DNA of 64,000 nt from Clostridiales bacterium (GCA_015069425.1 SVIP01000001.1:310001-374000); one strand, 5' to 3'; positions 42,104 to 50,444 are shown, counted from the first letter of the stretch. Notes: generated from the letters alone by a model not told the origin. Numbers and translations: made by a program.

Positions 42104-43329
42104 TTCGTAATCCTTCTTCCTTCTAAATAATATCTTTTCTCAATACCTTCCCCCATAGAGAACGTTTTTCTTGGAAACGCTCCATTTGCAGAAACGTATT
42201 TAAATAATTCTGATTTGTCTAATTTTTCAAACAATATTCCAACCGCATCATTTCTATCATCTACAAGTTTTTTAATATTGCTTTCACCGTGAACGTAATC
42301 AACCGTTCCACCGTTTTCAATTAAATATTGTTTAACGAACGCATCTACCGAACGAATGCCTTCAGGCAAACTATTTTTTCCGTCATAACAGGTTTCCTTT
42401 CCGTCAGCGTACACTTTCATCTTTCCGCCGTCAATTGATTTTAACCCGTTAATAAATTTATCGACGTCTACTCCAAAAACAAACCTGTATATTGGTTCAA
42501 AATAAATTCCGTCGTCATAAATATTGTTAAACTCAACCAAAGCGTATCTTGCAGGGTGGTTTGCTTTCTGCTCTTCCGTTAAAGTTTGTTTTAGATTGTT
42601 CCAATGAGTTTTTGCCGTTGCTAAAGAATGATTTCCGTCGCCAACCGCAAACAAGAATTTATCGTCTTTACCGTATTTTTTAACCAATCTGTCAGTTTCA
42701 AGTAGTTTTTCAAACTTTCCTAAAACCTCTTCATAATCATTTATAAAATACCCTTCAATACTACCGCCACCCATATTAAGTGTAAAATCGTAAACTTTCT
42801 TATAGTCGGCTCTTTTTTCATAGAGTTTTTCAGTTATCTCACGTTTTTCATCGTCAAATAAAACCATAACGTGTGGGAATTCTACGTCTGCATCTTTTCT
42901 GATTTTTAGACGAGGCGGAATTCTCTCCTCAATAGTTCCCTCTGTTGCCCTAACTAAAGAATTGCTCTTTGGCTTATATTCATATTCCTCAAGGTCCACT
43001 ACCCCAACAAGCCCAATTCTGCGTTCAACGAACGGAGTTTTTCTAACCGTTAAAATAAATCCCTTTCCGTATGATTTAAATACGTTTGAATTTAAATATT
43101 CTTTAATATTTGAATTTATTTTTGCTATTCTATCTTCTTCACTACCATCAAGGTAAATTTCAGGTAAAACCAAATCTAAAGTAGTACGCTTACCACTAAC
43201 AAAACGCTCTACTTCCTGCCAGTATTCTTTTTCGCTAGTAAACTGGTCACACGCTATACACGCCCACGCTGACATATCGTCAACTTTCGGTAATAAAATT
43301 TCATCTGCACCAATAGCCAAGTTTTTCAT
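42100..43329 (-). CDS. DUF1015 family protein
   Basis: A 409-aa soluble protein of the DUF1015 family, widespread in anaerobes. Recognisable blocks are ACDQFTSEKEYW, RIGLVGVVDLEEYEY, EERIPPRLKIRKDADVEFPHVMVLFDD, FAVGDGNHSLATAKTHWN (the most conserved motif) and HPARYALVEFNNIYDDGI. The histidine and aspartate of GDGNHS suggest a catalytic or metal site, but the reaction is not established to my knowledge. It lies between the 46-aa membrane protein and lysC with which it overlaps. Amino-acid metabolism is suggested by neighbours only. Confidence 0.88.
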   Translation of the reverse strand: MKNLAIGADEILLPKVDDMSAWACIACDQFTSEKEYWQEVERFVSGKRTTLDLVLPEIYLDGSEEDRIAKINSNIKEYLNSNVFKSYGKGFILTVRKTPFVERRIGLVGVVDLEEYEYKPKSNSLVRATEGTIEERIPPRLKIRKDADVEFPHVMVLFDDEKREITEKLYEKRADYKKVYDFTLNMGGGSIEGYFINDYEEVLGKFEKLLETDRLVKKYGKDDKFLFAVGDGNHSLATAKTHWNNLKQTLTEEQKANHPARYALVEFNNIYDDGIYFEPIYRFVFGVDVDKFINGLKSIDGGKMKVYADGKETCYDGKNSLPEGIRSVDAFVKQYLIENGGTVDYVHGESNIKKLVDDRNDAVGILFEKLDKSELFKYVSANGAFPRKTFSMGEGIEKRYYLEGRRITK

Positions 43330-43336
43330 AATGTCC

Positions 43337-43477
43337 CTATCTATTAAAATTTAATACTACAACGGTTACAATTGCTAAAACTAATGCAATAGCAACGTAT
43401 CCGATATGTTTCCAAAATATTTTTGCTCTGCTTTTTCCTTCCTGTGTTTCAGGCGATTGAAAATTTTTATCGTTCAT
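43337..43477 (-). CDS. 46-aa single-span membrane protein
   Basis: A short frame with GGAG before its ATG, filling the gap between cdaA and the DUF1015 gene. The first 24 residues are polar (MNDKNFQSPETQEGKSRAKI), then one hydrophobic helix of about 18 residues (YVAIALVLAIVTVVVLNF) reaches the C-terminus, so it would be a tail-anchored protein with its N-terminus inside. In many Firmicutes the gene after cdaA is cdaR, a membrane regulator of the cyclase with YbbR repeats; this protein lacks those repeats, so any regulatory link is only positional. Confidence 0.6.
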   Translation of the reverse strand: MNDKNFQSPETQEGKSRAKIFWKHIGYVAIALVLAIVTVVVLNFNR

Positions 43478-43488
43478 AACCTTACTCC

Positions 43489-44322
43489 TTACTTTCTTGC
43501 ACTTTCAAGTTCTTGCCAATAGTAGTGTGCAAGCGTTTTCTTTAACGCTTCTGAATCTGCGTATCTAGTAATTTTTCCTGCTCTTGCAATAGAGATAATA
43601 CCCGTTTCTTCTGAAACAATTAACGAAATAACGTCAATCGTTTCGGTAACGCCTATACCAGCCCTATGACGAGTACCTAAATCTTTAGGAATATTATCAA
43701 CGTTTTGAGAGAGTGGTAAAAAGCACCCTGCTGAAACTATTTTAGTTCCATTAATTATCATTGCTCCGTCGTGAAGTGGAGTTTTTGGGAAAAACACGCT
43801 CTCTATTAGTTCGCTTGAAATATCGCTCTCTAAACGTACGCCACTATCTAAAATTTGCGACGGAACGTTTCCTGTAGACAAAACGACAATCGCCCCCACG
43901 TCGTTTTTAGACATGTTTTGAAGAGCACGAATTATCTCTGAAATACATTTTTGAATTCGTTCTTCGTCATAAGATATGCCGTCTCCGTGTTTTATATCGG
44001 TAAATTTAGAGTTTTTATGAGCCCAAATTATACGCTTTATTTCCACAGAGTATAAGACCATAATCGCAATGATAAACATTGCTGGAATTATAAGATAAAT
44101 GGCGCTATTAATATTTTCCACAAAAGATAAAACCGCTGCCCCAATTATCATAGAAAAACATAGGAGCATTACCATCGAGCCAGAATTGTTATCAAACAAG
44201 AACTTTATCATATAGTAATAAAGAACGGTAAAGACAGCAATACTTGCAAGAACTGCAATCATTATATCCGTAGAACCTAAAAAACTGTTCCATACGGCAG
44301 AAACCTTCTCGATTAAATTCAT
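43489..44322 (-). CDS. cdaA: Diadenylate cyclase CdaA
   Basis: Makes cyclic di-AMP, which controls potassium and osmolyte uptake and wall integrity. The 277-aa protein has three N-terminal membrane helices (about 20-110) and a DAC domain with the catalytic motifs DGAMIING and GTRHRAGIG. Length and order are those of CdaA (DacA). In most Firmicutes it is followed by cdaR and glmM; here a 46-aa membrane protein and a DUF1015 gene follow, and the phosphohexomutase lies elsewhere (50498-52000). The ribosome site is AAAGGAG. It starts ten bases after holA. Confidence 0.95.
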   Translation of the reverse strand: MNLIEKVSAVWNSFLGSTDIMIAVLASIAVFTVLYYYMIKFLFDNNSGSMVMLLCFSMIIGAAVLSFVENINSAIYLIIPAMFIIAIMVLYSVEIKRIIWAHKNSKFTDIKHGDGISYDEERIQKCISEIIRALQNMSKNDVGAIVVLSTGNVPSQILDSGVRLESDISSELIESVFFPKTPLHDGAMIINGTKIVSAGCFLPLSQNVDNIPKDLGTRHRAGIGVTETIDVISLIVSEETGIISIARAGKITRYADSEALKKTLAHYYWQELESARK

Positions 44323-44332
44323 TTTTTCTCCT

Positions 44333-45295
44333 TTAATCAGTCATAATTTTAAATACCGAATACCACATCATTTCATCTGCATCGTTTCGTCCGCTCTTTA
44401 TTCGGTAGTCCGCATCTGTCAAAGTATCCACCGCACTTTTAAGGGCACGCTTTTTGAACTTTGCAGATTGTTCTAAAAGTTTTTTTGCGGGATATTCTTT
44501 AATACTAAAACATTTTGCTAATTCAGTAGCGGTCATATTGCTAATTGACGCATGCAAAAGTCGTCTAAAGTAATTATACACAGAAGTTATTATCATCTGT
44601 GCCGATTCGCCTTTTGAGAGCATATCCTTAATAACAAAAAGCGCCAAATCAAACTGCTTTTTTGCTATATAATCGGTCATCTCGTAAATTTTATAATCGG
44701 TATCCCTAGAAACCATTTCGTCAATTTCCGTCTTAGTAATTGCACCGCCCTCGCCAACGTAACAGCAAAGTTTATTCGTTTCGGTTTCTATCCTAGTCAT
44801 ATCTGATGAACAATATTCAGCCAGAACACTTGCCGTCTCAGCGTCAATTGTAACCGAATTTTTAGCACATTCCCCTTTTATCCAACGAACGAGTAAGGGC
44901 ATTTCCGCCTTATTGCATTCAACTACACAAACACAGTCAAATTTTTTAAACGCGTCCAAAGTTTTATCATTTATAATAACCAAAACACTATAATCCGACG
45001 GGTTTTCTAAATAATTATTAAGTCCACCCTTAAAAAAATCTTGTTTTGGATAGAAATCTCTTATAACGGTCATTCTTTTCTCGCTCATAAACGGATAGCC
45101 GTTAAGAGAAGTTATAAGTTCATCACAAGAACAATCTGACGGAAGGGTTACCAAATTAAGATTAGGCTCTGATACAAATTTATTTACGAGCAAACTTAAA
45201 CCGCGTTCTTTAAAAAACGCGTCCTCGCCCTCTAATAAATATACAGGGAAACTCTTTCCTTCCCCCAATGCCAATTTAAACTCAGTATATTTCAA
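44333..45295 (-). CDS. holA: DNA polymerase III subunit delta
   Basis: Clamp-loader delta subunit that opens the sliding clamp. The 320-aa form assumed here starts at TTG (45295), seven bases after GGGAG, giving MKYTEFKLALGEGKSFPVYL, which matches the usual HolA opening; an ATG ten codons upstream (45325) has no ribosome site and remains an alternative. Domain I is degenerate AAA+ with VYLLEGEDAFFKERGL, then EYCSSDMTRIETETNKLCCY and a C-terminal collar (AQMIITSVYNYFRRLLHA, AKKLLEQSAKFKKRALKSAV). It follows comEC, the common Firmicute order (comEC-holA). Confidence 0.93.
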   Translation of the reverse strand: MKYTEFKLALGEGKSFPVYLLEGEDAFFKERGLSLLVNKFVSEPNLNLVTLPSDCSCDELITSLNGYPFMSEKRMTVIRDFYPKQDFFKGGLNNYLENPSDYSVLVIINDKTLDAFKKFDCVCVVECNKAEMPLLVRWIKGECAKNSVTIDAETASVLAEYCSSDMTRIETETNKLCCYVGEGGAITKTEIDEMVSRDTDYKIYEMTDYIAKKQFDLALFVIKDMLSKGESAQMIITSVYNYFRRLLHASISNMTATELAKCFSIKEYPAKKLLEQSAKFKKRALKSAVDTLTDADYRIKSGRNDADEMMWYSVFKIMTD

Positions 45296-45401
45296 AGCCA
45301 AACTCCCACAAATATATTTTATCATTTTTATTTTGCTTTTGCAACGATATTAGTCGGCTTTTATTTTAAATATTTTTATAATCAGTATAATAATTAAGTT
45401 A

Positions 45402-47540
45402 TCACTGGTCGAATTTATAGGTCAAATTTCCATTAGTTTCTGCATCAATGTTAGTTATTGAGCGTCGATAAGAAATTTTATCCTTTGCCGAATAAACGGC
45501 AAAAATACGTTCATATAGTTTTCCACCTATTATTAGGTCATAATTTTTATCAGTGTTCACAAACGGCTCGTCTAAACTTGGAACGGAAAATATCAATACG
45601 CTTTTATCTTCTATTTCACAGTCGAGAATTCTACCATCGTAAAGATAAGCACATTCAAAACTATTAATAGGCAATTTCTCGTCAAAAAACGAGTACATCT
45701 TAATCTCAGGGAAAGATTTATCAATAATATTTTCTTGATTTTCATTCTTTTCACCATAATAAAACACCTTATCTAATGCAAAACACGTTCTAAGTTTGGT
45801 TAAAAAGACTTGTGCATCCACGTTATATCCGTTCATTAAAATAACGTTATCTATTTTTGTAATGCCAAAATTGTTTATTCTTTTTAATCTAGAAATATTA
45901 AAAACATAATTTAAGTCACTAACGATTAAAGTGTTTTCGCTCGGGGTATAAATCATAGTTGCAGAAATCGTCCCCGTCCCAATTACGTACGCTTTTGTGG
46001 TATTATACTCTTTAAAATTAACCCAAACCGTACCCACTAAACAGATGACAACAGATAACAAAATACTCACAATTTTTGCAATTTTTCTAAAATTTATAAT
46101 ATCGCTTGCAATTATTATTGCAACATAATAAAACACAGAAAAGACGGACAAAGTAAACCCGCCAACTATAAAAATATCGTAGTCCAATATAGTAATACAA
46201 TAATTCACAAGCATTAACACGTACTTTACAGGGAACAACACGATGGTGGCGATATTAAATGCGCCACCTATTAAAACGGAGATTATTAAAATGACGAATA
46301 TAGCCGAAACAATAGGTATAAATACTAGGTTTGCAATTATCGAAATAAAAGAAAACCAACCGAAAGTATAAAGACTTATTGGGATTGCGGAAACTTGAGC
46401 AGATAAAACTGTACTCAAAACAGTAGCTAGTTTGTTCGGCAAAAAGTGCAGAAGTCTTGATATCGGTTTAGATAAAATCATCATTCCTAATACTACAGTA
46501 AAAGAAAGTTGAAACCCAACGTAGAACAACTGCACAGGAGAATATATTAAAACTATTAACGCTGATATTGCAATAGAAGTCAACCCGTCATACCTTTCTC
46601 CAGTGATGGCGACAAGCAGAGACACGGTAACCATTATGGTTGCTCTAATTGATGATGCCGAAAAACCACACACACCAGAATAAAAAAGCAAGATTGGGAA
46701 AATTATGATTACCCTTAAAAGTCTGTTAACTCTAAATTTAGCAAGCAAAAACCCAATTGCCGTTGCTAAAAATCCTATATGCAAACCAGAAACCGCAAAT
46801 ATGTGTGCAACACCCGCCTTTCGATAAGAAGTCAAGGTGTCGTCACCCATAAATTCCGAGTGTCCTGTTAAAAGTGCGTATGCTACGCCAAATTCATCTC
46901 CACTTAAGCCATTAGACAGTGTGTTTTTTATAAACAAATTTGTCTTTTCAAAAATATTTGGACGATTGTCAATAATTTTTACCTCTTCTTCATATAGCGT
47001 TGCAGTATACTTTATCTTCCGCAACAAGGTTGTAGCAGAAAATCTTCCCTCGTAAATGAGTTTATTGTCACTAAAAGAAGTATTAAAAGAAATAACCTTT
47101 CCCATTTCTATATTCGTGTTCTTACTTAAGTAAAGGTAAGCGTTATATTTTAGTTTGCCTTTTACATTACCGTCAACTTCAATATCCCCTAGTAAAACTC
47201 TAATGCCCAAATCTGTATTCGCTATCTCTTTTACCTTTCCAACAACAGAATAAGCGTGTCCATTTAAGTCCGCCTTTTCAAAGTCCTTTATAGCAAAATT
47301 AAAGTTGAACGCACCAAACACGAAAAATAAAACCAACAAAAAAGAAAACACCGCTTTTATCTTTAACTTATCCCCTCTTTTATAAGGAATAAAATATAAA
47401 ACCAATGCGGTGACAAACAATATAGATAAGATTATGCCGTAAAAGATAGAGGAAAAGAGAAAAAGAAAAGCACAAAAAATCCCCAAGCAAAAACTTACGG
47501 CAATAAAAAGAATTAACCTAAAATTAACCAATCTTTCCAT
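45402..47540 (-). CDS. comEC: ComEC/Rec2-type DNA uptake channel, with degenerate C-terminal domain
   Basis: Polytopic membrane protein of 712 aa in the ComEC/Rec2 family, the channel that takes single-stranded DNA across the membrane in competence. After three N-terminal helices comes an OB-like soluble domain (about 70-200), then the competence core with GVAHIFAVSGLHIGFLA and GFSASSIRATIM, both signature blocks. The last 180 residues occupy the place of the metallo-beta-lactamase nuclease domain but lack the opening DVGQGD and the HxHxDH metal ligands, so the nuclease is probably inactive. Other competence genes are not in the window. It heads the operon with holA and cdaA. Confidence 0.9.
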   Translation of the reverse strand: MERLVNFRLILFIAVSFCLGIFCAFLFLFSSIFYGIILSILFVTALVLYFIPYKRGDKLKIKAVFSFLLVLFFVFGAFNFNFAIKDFEKADLNGHAYSVVGKVKEIANTDLGIRVLLGDIEVDGNVKGKLKYNAYLYLSKNTNIEMGKVISFNTSFSDNKLIYEGRFSATTLLRKIKYTATLYEEEVKIIDNRPNIFEKTNLFIKNTLSNGLSGDEFGVAYALLTGHSEFMGDDTLTSYRKAGVAHIFAVSGLHIGFLATAIGFLLAKFRVNRLLRVIIIFPILLFYSGVCGFSASSIRATIMVTVSLLVAITGERYDGLTSIAISALIVLIYSPVQLFYVGFQLSFTVVLGMMILSKPISRLLHFLPNKLATVLSTVLSAQVSAIPISLYTFGWFSFISIIANLVFIPIVSAIFVILIISVLIGGAFNIATIVLFPVKYVLMLVNYCITILDYDIFIVGGFTLSVFSVFYYVAIIIASDIINFRKIAKIVSILLSVVICLVGTVWVNFKEYNTTKAYVIGTGTISATMIYTPSENTLIVSDLNYVFNISRLKRINNFGITKIDNVILMNGYNVDAQVFLTKLRTCFALDKVFYYGEKNENQENIIDKSFPEIKMYSFFDEKLPINSFECAYLYDGRILDCEIEDKSVLIFSVPSLDEPFVNTDKNYDLIIGGKLYERIFAVYSAKDKISYRRSITNIDAETNGNLTYKFDQ

Positions 47541-47608
47541 AATTTTACAACTTTTTCAAAAATCTAATAAAATTTTAAAACAATACCTTAAAAAAGTCAA
47601 ACTAATCG

Positions 47609-47637
47609 TTGCAAAATATCAAAGAATTTGATACAAT
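47609..47637 (+). promoter_or_regulatory. Promoter of the 6S-like RNA
   Basis: TTGCAA (47609-47614), 17-base spacer, TACAAT (47632-47637); start expected near 47644. Confidence 0.7.
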
Positions 47638-47643
47638 AATTTT

Positions 47644-47848
47644 AGCCTTCATGGTGCGATAGAGAAAGCTAAAAAAATCCACAGATAATATAAAAGAAGA
47701 CCGTTTGTCTATATTGAATAGCGGTGCTCTTAACCGTCGCTTTTTTCCGGTTATTGAAAAAGAGATGCAGACGCAATAAGCGCGGTTTTCGCCTGTTAAC
47801 AAAACGGGTTATTATTTACTTTCTCGTCGGCCAATGCAGGTTATTTTT
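47644..47848 (+). ncRNA. ssrS: Probable 6S RNA
   Basis: A gene-free 205-nt unit with its own promoter and a T-rich end (TTATTTTTT). The two ends pair: AGCCT-CAT-GG with CC-ATG-AGGTT, and GAGAAAG (about 47661-47667) with CTTTCTC (about 47818-47825), forming a long interrupted closing stem. Inward follow a weaker AT stem, an open central bulge with a small GCG/CGC hairpin on its 3' side, and a terminal arm with CGTTTGT/GCAGACG, CTCTT/AAGAG and AACCG/CGGTT. One long hairpin with a central bubble and a length near 200 nt is the 6S RNA design, which sequesters sigma-A polymerase. Identification rests on structure, not sequence match. Confidence 0.6.
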
Positions 47849-47858
47849 TAAAACAGCG

Positions 47859-47896
47859 TGCAAACGTTTGCAAAAACAGAAACATTGTGCTAATAT
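47859..47896 (+). promoter_or_regulatory. tRNA-Glu promoter with LacI/cre-like palindrome
   Basis: TTGCAA (47868-47873), 17-base spacer, TAATAT (47891-47896). The perfect palindrome TGCAAACGTTTGCA (47859-47872) covers the -35 box; it has the central CG and half-sites of LacI-family operators and is close to the CcpA cre consensus. A leader of about 90 bases with a TCTCC/GGAGA hairpin separates it from the tRNA. Confidence 0.6.
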
Positions 47897-47993
47897 ATAA
47901 AAGTCAAAATAAAAATAAAAATTTTCTCGCAAAAAGTGTTGTCTCTCCGTAAAAGGAGAAGCGAACTCTAACAGAAACAACTTAATATTTTAC

Positions 47994-48068
47994 GCCCTCA
48001 TGGTCAAGCGGTTAAGACGCCGCCCTCTCACGGCGGAAACAGGAGTTCGATTCTCCTTGGGGGTGCCA
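47994..48068 (+). tRNA. tRNA-Glu (anticodon CTC)
   Basis: Cloverleaf: acceptor GCCCTCA/TGGGGGT (first pair G-U), anticodon stem CCGCC/GGCGG with loop CTCTCAC (anticodon CTC, reads GAG), T-arm AGGAG/CTCCT with TTCGATT, discriminator G and encoded CCA. A hairpin AAAAAAGTAGTC/GACTACTTTTTT follows as terminator. Confidence 0.94.
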
Positions 48069-48434
48069 AAACAAAAAAGTAGTCATCAGACTACTTTTTT
48101 ATTTTACTCTCGGTTGGAAATCAACTTGGTTCGGACGCCTTTTGACGGACATCCTTGACGGACTTAGTCCTGCGTAGCAATTTGTTGCGGAGCAGTCTCT
48201 CCTTGGGGGTGCCAAAACAAAAAAGTAGTCATCAGACTACTTTTTTGTTTTACTCTCGGTTGGAAATCAACTTGGTTCGGACACCTTTTGACGGACATCC
48301 TTGACGGACTTAGTCCTGCGTAGCAATTAGTTGCGGAGCAGTCTCTCCTTGGGGGTGCCAAAACAAAAAAGTAGTCATCGGACTACTTTTTTGTTTTACT
48401 CTCGGTTGGAAATCAACTTGGTTCGGACACCTTG
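48052..48434 (+). repeat. 146-bp tandem repeats containing the tRNA-Glu 3' end and terminator
   Basis: The unit starts with the last 17 bases of the tRNA (TCTCCTTGGGGGTGCCA), followed by its terminator hairpin, a stretch with GGTTGG/CCAA-like pairs, two TTGACGGAC copies, GGACTTAGTCC and GCAA/TTGC hairpins. Copies begin at 48052, 48198 and 48344, exactly 146 bp apart; the third breaks off at about 48434. Copies differ at only a few positions. The extra tRNA ends lack the rest of the tRNA, so they are not genes. A 65-codon minus-strand frame inside is a by-product of the repeat. Confidence 0.92.
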
Positions 48435-48455
48435 GGGCTTATTTTAAAGAAAGTA

Positions 48456-48484
48456 TTGCATTTTTATTGCTTTTAAAGTACAAT
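48456..48484 (+). promoter_or_regulatory. Nucleoside hydrolase promoter
   Basis: TTGCAT (48456-48461), 17-base spacer, TACAAT (48479-48484). Confidence 0.65.
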
Positions 48485-48537
48485 ATAATAAGAAAGAAAA
48501 TTTATCCGTTCGATATACTGGCTTAAAAGGAGTGCTT

Positions 48538-49473
48538 ATGAACGAAAAAAAATTAAAACTAATAATTGACACAGATCCTGGTGTTGACGATACCGTGTGT
48601 TTAATCTACGCACTATTTAGCGAAAAAGTAGACGTTAAACTTTTGAGCACAGTCGCTGGAAACGTCAGCATTGAAAAAGCGACACGCAATCTTTTACACC
48701 TTTTAGATATTTTGGACGTAGACGTTTCCGTCGCCAAAGGTTCAGACGTACCAATGGAACGAATTAGCGAAAATGCAGAATTTATCCACCAAGAAAGTGG
48801 ACTTGGTGGCTACACACCAAAAGGTCAAACCAAACACAAAGTAGTAACGACACACGCTGTTGATGAAATTTATAGAATAATATCTAATGGCGACGGAGAT
48901 ATAATCCCACTCGTCTTAGGACCTCAAACAAACTTCGGTCTATTAATAAAAAAATATCCAGACGTAGTTAATAAAATTCCACTCATTGCTTTTATGGGTG
49001 GCTCTCCGTACGGAGTGAAAGGATATCCCGACCACATTTCATTTAACATATCCTTTGACCCAGAGGCTTTTAAGATTGTACTTGACAGCAAAATTCCATT
49101 ACTAATGTTGCCGTCAAACGTAGGCAGACGAATTGCGCACTTGGACGAAAAATACGTAGATGGACTTAAAGAAATAAACGACGTAGGAAAACTTATGAAT
49201 AAAATGTATTCTATGTATTGGGAACCTAATTTCCCCGACAAACGAGTGGCAACTAATGACGTATGCGCACTTTTAGCACTTACACATCCAGAAATTTTTA
49301 CTACTGAAAAAGTTAACGTAACCGTTAATTTAACCGACGCACCTGGTAAAACACTAGTAGAATTTACTAAAGATGGGCAAGTCGATTTAGTAACAGGGGT
49401 TGACAGAGAGGCTTTCTTAAATTTATTAAATACAGAACTTTCTAAACTTAATCATATAAAAATAGACTTTTAA
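48538..49473 (+). CDS. Inosine/uridine-preferring nucleoside hydrolase family protein
   Basis: Hydrolyses the N-glycosidic bond of ribonucleosides, feeding base salvage. The 311-aa protein has the calcium-binding signature IIDTDPGVDDTVC (family DxDxGxDD), the blocks STVAGNVSIEKATRN, IPLVLGPQTNFGLL, FMGGSPYGVKGYPDH and FNISFDPEAFKIVL, where the Asn and Asp complete the metal and ribose site. The late histidine seen in some subgroups is not obvious (NDVCALL region), so substrate range is open. The start at 48538 has AAAAGGAG five bases upstream; an ATG two codons earlier overlaps that spacing. Single gene with its own promoter. Confidence 0.92.
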   Translation: MNEKKLKLIIDTDPGVDDTVCLIYALFSEKVDVKLLSTVAGNVSIEKATRNLLHLLDILDVDVSVAKGSDVPMERISENAEFIHQESGLGGYTPKGQTKHKVVTTHAVDEIYRIISNGDGDIIPLVLGPQTNFGLLIKKYPDVVNKIPLIAFMGGSPYGVKGYPDHISFNISFDPEAFKIVLDSKIPLLMLPSNVGRRIAHLDEKYVDGLKEINDVGKLMNKMYSMYWEPNFPDKRVATNDVCALLALTHPEIFTTEKVNVTVNLTDAPGKTLVEFTKDGQVDLVTGVDREAFLNLLNTELSKLNHIKIDF

Positions 49474-49486
49474 TTGTAAAAACCTA

Positions 49487-49548
49487 TTGACAAACTGATA
49501 AATTATTAGTAAAATACTCCTATCTTTGATTTTAAAATCTTAGATAGG
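49487..49548 (+). promoter_or_regulatory. Promoter and 5' hairpin of the YwaF-like gene
   Basis: TTGACA (49487-49492), 17-base spacer, TAAAAT (49510-49515). The predicted start site falls at the edge of a 30-base inverted repeat, CCTATCT-tt-GATTTT with AAAATC-tt-AGATAGG (49519-49548), which in RNA would cap the 5' end with a strong hairpin and in DNA could be an operator. Confidence 0.65.
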
Positions 49549-49571
49549 ATTATTCTTAAGAGGAAAAGTTT

Positions 49572-50435
49572 ATGATTATTAAATTGTTTAACGTTTGGTA
49601 CTTTTTTTGGTTAATTCTTTCAGCGGGCGCAATAGTCGGCTTATATTTTGCATTAAGAAATAAAAGCGATAAAACTAAAAATACTGTTCTATTTTCTTTT
49701 CTTGCATTAGGATTATTGTTACACTTTTTAAAAGTGTTTATACCCCCTTATTCCGTAAAAGAATCGGTCAAATTAAGCGAATCTTGGTTTGTTAATATTT
49801 GCGGTGCTAATATTGCCCTTTTCCCTTTCTTGTTTTTCTCAAAAAACAAAGGCGTTAAAGATTATATGTTTTATATCGGTGTAATCAGTGGCTTTCTTGC
49901 ACTCATTTATCCAGTTGAGCCTATTGAAAAAGTAGACAAGATTGGCGAAACTTTAGATACGATAAGGTTTTATTACCATCACTGGATGTTGCTTGCCGTA
50001 CCATTACTTATGGTTTTGCTTAAAGTACATACTATTTCATATAAAAGAATTTTCTGCGCTCCAACAGGCTTACTAGCACTTATGCTTTTTATAATTATAA
50101 ATCAAGTATTGCAAAGCGAGTTAGGATTTATTCCTTTAAGAAACTCGGATATGTTTAATATAAATTGGAGAAATAATTCCTTTATTTGGGGACCAGACGA
50201 CGGAATTGGCAAATTGTTTACACCTTTCTGTCCAGATTTCTTCAAAACAATTCCAGTCGGTGAATTTGCAGGGCAGGAAAAATATTGGCCATGGTTCTGG
50301 ATGATTTTCCCAGTATTTATTCTTGTAACGCCACTGTCATTTGCACTTTCAATGATTTTCGAACACAAAAATTTTGCAAATGACGTTAAAGCGTTCTATA
50401 AATGTATGCGCAGTTATGTTTATAAAAAGAATTAA
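49572..50435 (+). CDS. YwaF-like integral membrane protein
   Basis: A 287-aa polytopic membrane protein with about seven hydrophobic segments, resembling the YwaF/TIGR02206 family. Features are a cluster WFVNICGANIALFPFLFF in the middle, FYYHHWMLLAVPLLMVLLK with paired histidines, and NSDMFNINWRNNSFIWGPDDG in a loop. Function of the family is unknown; distant similarity to membrane acyl-transfer proteins has been suggested, which I cannot test here. It is monocistronic with AAGAGG before the ATG and ends at a shared bidirectional terminator. Confidence 0.65.
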   Translation: MIIKLFNVWYFFWLILSAGAIVGLYFALRNKSDKTKNTVLFSFLALGLLLHFLKVFIPPYSVKESVKLSESWFVNICGANIALFPFLFFSKNKGVKDYMFYIGVISGFLALIYPVEPIEKVDKIGETLDTIRFYYHHWMLLAVPLLMVLLKVHTISYKRIFCAPTGLLALMLFIIINQVLQSELGFIPLRNSDMFNINWRNNSFIWGPDDGIGKLFTPFCPDFFKTIPVGEFAGQEKYWPWFWMIFPVFILVTPLSFALSMIFEHKNFANDVKAFYKCMRSYVYKKN

Positions 50436-50444
50436 AATACAACT

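Noticed and set aside
47602-47802. 66-codon minus-strand frame between comEC and tRNA-Glu
   Set aside because: It is antisense to the 6S-like RNA and lacks a ribosome site and protein-like composition.
48164-48361. 65-codon minus-strand frame in the repeats near tRNA-Glu
   Set aside because: It repeats itself with the 146-bp unit, runs through tRNA ends and terminators, and has no ribosome site.
48052-48434. CRISPR array
   Set aside because: The units are 146 bp and nearly identical throughout, with no short repeat and unique spacers, and no cas genes are present.
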